A stretch of DNA of 6,885 nt, from the NCBI GenBank assembly GCA_929200175.1, contig CAKMYR010000065.1, positions 1-6,885 of the forward strand, read 5' to 3'. This document shows, in pieces, positions 1 to 5,124 of the stretch (positions are counted from its first letter, which is position 1; each line of letters begins with the position of its first letter). This DNA comes from an uncultured Gammaproteobacteria bacterium. GTDB taxonomy: Bacteria > Pseudomonadota > Gammaproteobacteria > PS1 > Pseudothioglobaceae. A model generated the notes under the pieces. The model was not told the origin of the DNA. It saw only the letters and a program-made list of their open reading frames with translations, and ran no database searches. Both the position numbers and the translations under genes were made by a program.

Positions 1-1661
1 CCATTAATATGCCTAGCTGCTCTGCCCATAGTTTGAATAAGAGAGCGTTCAGAGCGTAAAAACCCTTCTTTATCTGCATCTAAAATAGCTACTAAGGAAA
101 CTTCTGGAATATCTAAGCCTTCTCTTAATAAATTAATTCCAACTAATACATCAAATATTCCAAGCCGTAAATCACGAATAATCTCTACTCTTTCAACTGT
201 ATTAACATCAGAATGTAGATAACGAACTTTAACATTATGCTCATTTAAATAATCACTTAATTGCTCTGCCATTCTTTTAGTAAGAGTTGTAACTAAAACG
301 CGCTCTTTTATTTTAACACGTTTATTTATTTCACTTAATAAATCATCTACTTGAGTATGTACAGGGCGAATATCGATTTTTGGATCTAGTAATCCTGTTG
401 GTCGTACTATTTGTTCTACTATTGATTTAGATATTTGTAATTCATAGTTTGCAGGTGTTGCTGAAATAAAAATAGCTTGGTTTATTAGCTTTTCAAATTC
501 ATCAAATTTTAATGGTCTGTTATCAAGCGCTGAAGGTAAACGAAATCCATATTCAACTAAATTTTCTTTACGCATTCTATCAGCTTTATACATTCCATTT
601 ATTTGCCCAATAGCAACATGAGATTCATCTATTATAACTAAGGCATCATTTGGTAAATAATCCATTAATGTAGGTGGTGCTTCGCCTTTTGCTCTCCCAG
701 AAAGATAACGCGAATAATTTTCAATTCCGCTACAATATCCTAACTCACACATCATTTCAATATCCATTTTAACCCTTTGAGTTAGGCGCTCAATTTCTAC
801 TAATTTATTATTTTTTGATAATTCTTCACATCTTTCTTTAAGCTCTTGTTTAATATCATCAACAATATTAATAATATTAGTTTTTGAAGTAGCATAATGA
901 GTTTGCGGATAAATCGTAATTTCATCTACAGATTCAAATTTTTCTGCAGTTAAAGGATCAAACCAATATATTCTTTCTATTTCATTATCAAACATTTCAA
1001 TACGAACTGCTAATTGCTCTGAATCTGCTGGAAAAATATCAATAATTTCACCTTTAACCCGAAAATTACCTCTGGTTAAACTAACATCATTTCTAGTGTA
1101 TTGCATTTGCGATAATTTAAGAAAAATCTTTTTTCTATTAATTATTTCACTACATTTTAAAGTTAATAACATTTCTTTATAAGCGCTTGGGTCTCCTAAG
1201 CCATAAATAGCAGAAACACTAGCAACTATAATTACATCATCACGCTCTAATAAAGATTTAGTAGCAGAAAGCCGCATTTGCTCAATAGCATCATTAATAG
1301 AAGCGTCTTTTTCTATATAAGTATCAGATGCTGGAACATATGCCTCTGGCTGATAATAATCATAATAAGAAACAAAATATTCAACCGCATTATGCGGAAA
1401 AAACTCTTTCATTTCATTATATAGTTGAGCAGCTAAAGTTTTGTTAGGAGCTATGATAAGGCTGGCTTTTTTAGTTTTTTTAATAACATTAGCAATAGTA
1501 AAAGTTTTGCCAGAACCAGTTACCCCTAAAAGAGTTTGAAATCTTTGGTTTGCATTAATATTTGCTACTAAAGATTTTATAGCTTCTGGCTGATCTCCAG
1601 CTGGAGAAAATTTGGATTTTAATTTAAATTTATTGCTATATAAATGATTTTTCATTATCAT
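1..1661 (-). CDS. uvrB: UvrB, excinuclease ABC subunit B (partial; C-terminus beyond the left edge)
   Basis: UvrB is the DNA-damage verification helicase of nucleotide excision repair. It is loaded by UvrA, opens the DNA around a lesion and recruits UvrC for incision; it acts on the chromosome in the cytoplasm. The frame is open and uninterrupted for 553 residues plus two bases. Visible motifs, in order: Walker A GVTGSGKT (46-53), the beta-hairpin YYDYYQPEAY (99-108) that inserts between DNA strands, Walker B/DEAD-like DESHVAIGQ (from 345), SATPA (400-404) and helicase motif VI QTMGRAAR (543-550). The family is usually about 670 residues, so roughly the last 115, including the UvrC-binding UVR domain, lie outside the window; this is not a biological truncation. 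Two in-frame ATGs are possible, at 1661 and 1655, and neither has a clear Shine-Dalgarno; 1661 is used here. It diverges from the aminotransferase gene across 30 bp. The identification is secure; the exact start is not. Confidence 0.96.
   Translation of the reverse strand, partial: MIMKNHLYSNKFKLKSKFSPAGDQPEAIKSLVANINANQRFQTLLGVTGSGKTFTIANVIKKTKKASLIIAPNKTLAAQLYNEMKEFFPHNAVEYFVSYYDYYQPEAYVPASDTYIEKDASINDAIEQMRLSATKSLLERDDVIIVASVSAIYGLGDPSAYKEMLLTLKCSEIINRKKIFLKLSQMQYTRNDVSLTRGNFRVKGEIIDIFPADSEQLAVRIEMFDNEIERIYWFDPLTAEKFESVDEITIYPQTHYATSKTNIINIVDDIKQELKERCEELSKNNKLVEIERLTQRVKMDIEMMCELGYCSGIENYSRYLSGRAKGEAPPTLMDYLPNDALVIIDESHVAIGQINGMYKADRMRKENLVEYGFRLPSALDNRPLKFDEFEKLINQAIFISATPANYELQISKSIVEQIVRPTGLLDPKIDIRPVHTQVDDLLSEINKRVKIKERVLVTTLTKRMAEQLSDYLNEHNVKVRYLHSDVNTVERVEIIRDLRLGIFDVLVGINLLREGLDIPEVSLVAILDADKEGFLRSERSLIQTMGRAARHIN
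1633..1661 (+). promoter_or_regulatory. Candidate sigma-70 promoter for the aminotransferase gene
   Basis: A TTGCTA hexamer (1633-1638, 4/6 to TTGACA) and a TATCAT hexamer (1656-1661, 5/6 to TATAAT) are separated by exactly 17 bp. Transcription would begin near 1668 and give a leader of about 24 nt with no visible Shine-Dalgarno. The whole element lies inside the first codons of the divergent uvrB, as the 30-bp spacer requires. In DNA this AT-rich such matches arise easily by chance, so this is a weak inference. Confidence 0.35.
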
Positions 1662-1667
1662 ATTATA
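1662..1667 (-). promoter_or_regulatory. Candidate -10 element (TATAAT) for uvrB
   Basis: A perfect TATAAT on the minus strand directly abuts the upstream uvrB ATG (1661). If it is a functional -10 box, transcription would start about 7 nt downstream, at or next to the second in-frame ATG (1655), giving a leaderless or nearly leaderless mRNA. No good -35 hexamer is present at 16-18 bp (the best, TTTAAT, matches 3/6). Chance occurrence in AT-rich DNA is quite possible. Confidence 0.22.
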
Positions 1668-1691
1668 AACTGTGTAATCGTTTATTAAATA

Positions 1692-2864
1692 ATGAAAATT
1701 CTTTCCAATAGAGTACAAAAAATAAAACCATCAGCAACACTTTCAATAACAGCTAAAGCCAATGAATTAAAAGCAAAAGGCATTCCAATTATCCCTATGG
1801 GATCAGGAGAGCCTGATTTTGATACCCCGCAAAATATCAAACAAGCAGCAATAAAAGCTATTGGTGATGGCAAAACTAAATATACCGCTGTTGATGGTAC
1901 TAATGATTTAAAAAATGCAATTATTGATAAATTTAAAAATAATAATAATTTACAATATTCAAGCTCTCAAGTAATGGTTTCATCAGGAGGAAAACAAGTT
2001 TTTTATAATCTTTGTCAAGCTATTTTAGATGACGAAGACGAGGTTATTATTCCATCACCTTATTGGGTTAGTTATCCTGATATGGTTATATTAGCTGGAG
2101 CTAAGCCTGTTTTTGTAAAAACTGAATTAGAACAAAATTTTAAAATAACAGCAAAGCAATTAGAAAATAGTATTACTGATAAAACTAAATTAGTAGTAAT
2201 TAATAGTCCTTCTAATCCAACTGGAGTTATTTATTCTAAAGATGAATTAAAGTCTTTAGCCAGTGTATTAAAAAATTATCCTAAAATATTTGTAATTAGT
2301 GATGATATTTATGAATATATTCGTTGGAATAATGAAGATTTTTCAAATATAGCAATGGTTGATAATGATTTAAAGGATCGTACAATTATTCTAAATGGAG
2401 TTTCTAAAGCATATGCTATGACTGGTTGGCGTATTGGTTATTGTGCAGGCAATGAAGATATTATAAAAAGTATGAAAAAAATTCAAGGACAATCAACTTC
2501 AAATCCTTGTTCTATTGCTCAAGAAGCTGCACTTGAGGCTTTATCTGCAGATCAAAGCATTATTAAAACTATGGTAACTGAATTTAAAAAAAGACATGAT
2601 TTTATAGTAGATTCGTTAAATACTATAGATGGTATTGAATGCCCTATATCACAAGGTGCTTTTTATTCATTTCCACGAGTCAAAGGGTTAATTCAAAGAT
2701 TAGGATTTAAAGATGATTTAGAGTTATCGGCCTATTGTTTAGAGAAATTAAATATTGCCTTAGTTCCCGGCACTGCTTTTGGAGCTCAAAATTATATTCG
2801 CTTATCATTTGCAACTAGTATGGAAAACATTGAGAAAACTATAGATAAATTTTCTAGTATTTAA
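1692..2864 (+). CDS. aspC: Class I PLP-dependent aminotransferase, aspartate aminotransferase-like
   Basis: This is a pyridoxal-phosphate enzyme of the class I aminotransferase family, of the AspB/Thermus AspAT type rather than the E. coli AspC type. It likely moves amino groups between aspartate or another amino acid and 2-oxoglutarate in the cytoplasm. At 390 residues it has full family length. Key residues: the Schiff-base lysine K239 in VSKAYAMTGWRIGY, phosphate-binding R247 eight residues later, NPTG (175-178), S-D-D-I-Y-E with D204 as the likely cofactor ring-nitrogen ligand and Y207, SGGKQ (98-102), and R370 in YIRLSFA as the likely substrate carboxylate ligand. Some members of this subfamily are prephenate aminotransferases (tyrosine/phenylalanine synthesis), so the substrate cannot be fixed from sequence alone; the gene symbol is a family label. 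The ATG at 1692 gives the usual N-terminus (NRVQKIKPSATLSI), although no Shine-Dalgarno precedes it. It is followed by a 161-bp gap before pnp on the same strand. Confidence 0.93.
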   Translation: MKILSNRVQKIKPSATLSITAKANELKAKGIPIIPMGSGEPDFDTPQNIKQAAIKAIGDGKTKYTAVDGTNDLKNAIIDKFKNNNNLQYSSSQVMVSSGGKQVFYNLCQAILDDEDEVIIPSPYWVSYPDMVILAGAKPVFVKTELEQNFKITAKQLENSITDKTKLVVINSPSNPTGVIYSKDELKSLASVLKNYPKIFVISDDIYEYIRWNNEDFSNIAMVDNDLKDRTIILNGVSKAYAMTGWRIGYCAGNEDIIKSMKKIQGQSTSNPCSIAQEAALEALSADQSIIKTMVTEFKKRHDFIVDSLNTIDGIECPISQGAFYSFPRVKGLIQRLGFKDDLELSAYCLEKLNIALVPGTAFGAQNYIRLSFATSMENIEKTIDKFSSI

Positions 2865-2936
2865 TTAATAACTACCATAAAAGATTTATTTAATGGATAA
2901 TAAGCAAACTTATTGTGGTTTACATAATTTAGGTTT

Positions 2937-2983
2937 TATTCAAAATCTATTTTGTTTTAATATATTTTGAATAGAACTTTTTT
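2937..2983 (+). terminator. Candidate intrinsic terminator or pnp leader hairpin
   Basis: TATTCAAAAT (2937-2946) pairs perfectly with ATTTTGAATA (2964-2973). After one C/T mismatch, a further TAT/ATA (2948-2950/2960-2962) can pair, leaving a 9-nt loop. A run of six T (2978-2983) follows after four bases. Position and T-run suit a terminator for the aminotransferase gene. The stem has only one G-C pair, so it would be weak. The alternative is a structured pnp leader: in E. coli, pnp is autoregulated through an RNase III-cleaved stem-loop in its leader, though no sequence similarity is claimed here. Confidence 0.4.
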
Positions 2984-3015
2984 GATTGTAACCATAATTT
3001 TTTTATTTAAATTTT

Positions 3016-3021
3016 AAGAGG
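3016..3021 (+). promoter_or_regulatory. Ribosome binding site of pnp
   Basis: AAGAGG, one mismatch from AGGAGG with an intact GAGG core, lies four bases (TTTT) before the ATG at 3026. The spacing is somewhat short but usable. It supports this ATG as the start and is the only clear Shine-Dalgarno in front of a gene in the window. Confidence 0.75.
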
Positions 3022-3025
3022 TTTT

Positions 3026-5110
3026 ATGAAAATCATAAAAAAAAGTTTTACCATGGGTAAAAATACTATTACGTTAGAAACTGGCCGTATTGCAAGACAA
3101 GCTCATGGGTCTGTATTAGCTAGTATGGATGATACCCAAGTATTAGCAACTGTTGTAGGCGTAAAAGAAGCAAAGTCTGGACAAAATTTTTTCCCATTAT
3201 CAGTTGATTATGTTGAAAAAACTTATTCTAATGGAAAAATTCCAGGAGGTTTTTTAAAAAGAGAAGGCAGACCTAGTGAAAAAGAAATATTAACTTCACG
3301 CTTAATTGATCGCCCTATTCGTCCGTTATTTCCAGATGGATTTATGAATGAAGTTCAAGTTTTAGTTGCTGTTGTTTCTTCTAATTCCGAGACTGACCCT
3401 GATATTATTTCAATGTTAGCAGTATCTGCTGCTCTTAGTATTTCTTATTTGCCATTTAACAATGCAGTTGGCGCTGCTCGTGTTGGTTATAAAAATGAAG
3501 AATATATCCTTAATCCAACTTATTTAGAATTAGAAAATTCAGAGCTTGATATGGTGGTAGCTGGTACTTCTGATGCGGTTTTAATGGTTGAATCACAAGC
3601 AAATGAGCTTTCGGAACAAACAATGCTTGATGCTGTTATGTATGCCCATAAAGAATTTCAAATTGCAATTCAAAACATCAAAGAATTTAGCGATGAAGTC
3701 AACAAAGAAAAATGGGCTTGGGAACCAGTTTCGATTAATGAAACATTATTCAATACTATTAAATCAAAGTTTGATTCTCAAATTAATGATGCCTATCAAA
3801 TAAAAGATAAATTAGAACGTTATGAAAAAATAGATGAGCTTAAAAATAATGCTGTAGCAGAATTAATCAATGAAGAAGAAAATAACGAAGAAGAAATAGT
3901 TAAATACTTTAAAAAAATTGAAAAATCAACTGTTCGTAACCGAATATTATCTGGAGAAGCAAGAATAGATGGAAGAGATTTAACAACTGTTCGTGATTTA
4001 AGTATTGAAACTGGAGTATTAAAAAATACTCATGGTTCTTCATTATTTACCAGAGGTGAAACTCAGGCATTGGTAGTTACTACTTTAGGTTCTAAAAAAG
4101 AATCACAACTAATTGAAAAATTAGAATATTCTGAGCGTCAAAATGATTATTTTTTAATGCATTATAATTTTCCTCCATATTGTGTAGGTGAAGTTGGACG
4201 TATAGGATTTACTAAGCGTAGAGAAATTGGGCATGGTCGTTTAGCTAGAAGAGGAATTGAGTCTTGCCTGCCATCAATTGATGATTTTCCTTATACTATT
4301 CGTGTAGTATCAGAAATTACTGAATCTAACGGCTCTAGTTCTATGGCTAGTGTTTGTGGAGCCTCTTTATCTTTAATGGATGCAGGTGTGCCATTAAAAT
4401 CTCCAGTAGCTGGTATAGCTATGGGATTAGTCAAAGAAGGTGATAAATTTGCAGTACTAACAGATATTTTAGGTGATGAAGATCATTTAGGAGATATGGA
4501 TTTTAAAGTAGCTGGAACTTCATCAGGAATCAACGCCCTTCAAATGGATATTAAAATTCAAGGCATTACTAAAGATATTATGGAAATAGCTTTAAAACAA
4601 GCTAAAGATGCTAGATTAAATATATTAGGGCAAATGAATAAAGTTATTTGCCAACCTAATTTAGATAATAAAAATTTACCTAAAAATACTATAATTAAAA
4701 TTGATACCAATAAAATCAGAGATTTAATTGGAAAAGGTGGAGAAACTATTAAATCTATCGTTGCAAAATCTGGCGCTAGTGTTGATGTAGATGATGATGG
4801 CAATGTAAATGTTTTTGCTCACAATGAAGAATCATTTAATGTTGCATTAAAAATGGTAAAAGATATTACAGCAGTACCTGAAATAAATAAAACTTATAAA
4901 GGCAAAATAGTAAAAATTGTTGAGTTTGGCGCATTTGTAAATATTTTACCTAATCAAGATGGATTACTCCATATTTCTGAAATTGCAAACGAAAGAGTAA
5001 ATAAAGTTGAAGATTATTTAAAAGAAGGTGAAGAAATTGAAGTTAAGGTAATAAATATTAATAAAGGCCGTATTCAATTATCTCGTAAAGTTCTTTCGGA
5101 TAAATCCTAA
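3026..5110 (+). CDS. pnp: Polyribonucleotide nucleotidyltransferase (PNPase)
   Basis: PNPase degrades RNA from the 3' end by phosphorolysis, releasing nucleoside diphosphates. It acts as a cytoplasmic homotrimer and in many proteobacteria joins the RNA degradosome. The 694 residues show the complete domain order: first RNase PH-like domain (about 1-145), helical linker (about 240-305), second catalytic RNase PH-like domain (about 310-545), KH domain with GKGG (569-572), and S1 domain (about 624-688). Catalytic residues are in place: D486 and D492 in DILGDEDHLGDMDFK, which by recalled alignment match D486 and D492 of E. coli, with K494 alongside. The phosphate-binding KRREIGHGR (397-405), GETQ (344-347) and NFPPY (381-385) motifs are present. 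The protein ends just after the S1 domain and lacks the low-complexity tail of the 711-residue E. coli enzyme. rpsO is not directly upstream. The stop codon overlaps that of the convergent aceE by 4 bp. Confidence 0.98.
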   Translation: MKIIKKSFTMGKNTITLETGRIARQAHGSVLASMDDTQVLATVVGVKEAKSGQNFFPLSVDYVEKTYSNGKIPGGFLKREGRPSEKEILTSRLIDRPIRPLFPDGFMNEVQVLVAVVSSNSETDPDIISMLAVSAALSISYLPFNNAVGAARVGYKNEEYILNPTYLELENSELDMVVAGTSDAVLMVESQANELSEQTMLDAVMYAHKEFQIAIQNIKEFSDEVNKEKWAWEPVSINETLFNTIKSKFDSQINDAYQIKDKLERYEKIDELKNNAVAELINEEENNEEEIVKYFKKIEKSTVRNRILSGEARIDGRDLTTVRDLSIETGVLKNTHGSSLFTRGETQALVVTTLGSKKESQLIEKLEYSERQNDYFLMHYNFPPYCVGEVGRIGFTKRREIGHGRLARRGIESCLPSIDDFPYTIRVVSEITESNGSSSMASVCGASLSLMDAGVPLKSPVAGIAMGLVKEGDKFAVLTDILGDEDHLGDMDFKVAGTSSGINALQMDIKIQGITKDIMEIALKQAKDARLNILGQMNKVICQPNLDNKNLPKNTIIKIDTNKIRDLIGKGGETIKSIVAKSGASVDVDDDGNVNVFAHNEESFNVALKMVKDITAVPEINKTYKGKIVKIVEFGAFVNILPNQDGLLHISEIANERVNKVEDYLKEGEEIEVKVININKGRIQLSRKVLSDKS

Positions 5111-5124
5111 ACTTTTATAGGATT
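5103..5124. terminator. Candidate bidirectional terminator spanning both stop codons
   Basis: A perfect 7-bp inverted repeat, AATCCTA (5103-5109) and TAGGATT (5118-5124), flanks an 8-nt loop at the point where pnp and aceE meet tail to tail. The left arm contains almost all of both overlapping stop codons. The downstream T-runs are short in both directions (TTT at 5128-5130 on plus, TTTA on minus), so intrinsic termination would be weak. With no spacer between the genes, any terminator must overlap coding sequence, which makes this the best-placed candidate. Confidence 0.35.

Larger units (their letters stand above)
2865..3025 (+). other. Intergenic region: aminotransferase 3' end and pnp leader
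   Basis: This 161-bp, extremely AT-rich gap carries no convincing gene. It is too short for rpsO, which usually precedes pnp in gammaproteobacteria, and I see no tRNA-like fold. It holds the hairpin plus T-run at 2937-2983 and the pnp Shine-Dalgarno at 3016-3021. A pnp promoter should lie here if the hairpin terminates upstream transcription, but none of the hexamer pairs I tried was better than chance (for example TTGATT 2982-2987 with TATTTA 3004-3009, spacing 16). Confidence 0.6.

Noticed and set aside
1..1661. Truncated uvrB pseudogene
   Set aside because: The frame is open with all motifs intact up to base 1; the missing C-terminus is due to the window edge.
1670..1685. Possible LexA (SOS) operator between uvrB and the aminotransferase gene
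   Set aside because: Only one half-site is present: CTGT (1670-1673). At the required N8 spacing the other half is TTAT instead of ACAG, so SOS control of uvrB is not supported here.
1685..1873. 62-residue minus-strand open frame opposite the aminotransferase start
   Set aside because: It is a shadow of the real gene on the other strand, with no recognisable family or Shine-Dalgarno.
2875..2896. Hairpin CCATAAAA/TTTAATGG just after the aminotransferase stop
   Set aside because: The stem is four pairs, a mismatch and three pairs, with no T-run after it. It is weaker than the hairpin at 2937-2973.
2893..2970. A 25-codon ORF (ATG to TGA) between the aminotransferase gene and pnp
   Set aside because: It has no Shine-Dalgarno, no recognisable sequence and no run of codons typical of a leader peptide, and it ends inside the hairpin. 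Short open frames of this size are expected by chance.
3588..3803. 71-residue plus-strand open frame inside pnp
   Set aside because: It is an out-of-frame shadow within a clearly conserved PNPase coding region.
4558..4803. 81-residue minus-strand open frame inside pnp with hydrophobic stretches
   Set aside because: The hydrophobicity comes from reading the antisense of the KH-domain region; no independent evidence supports a gene.
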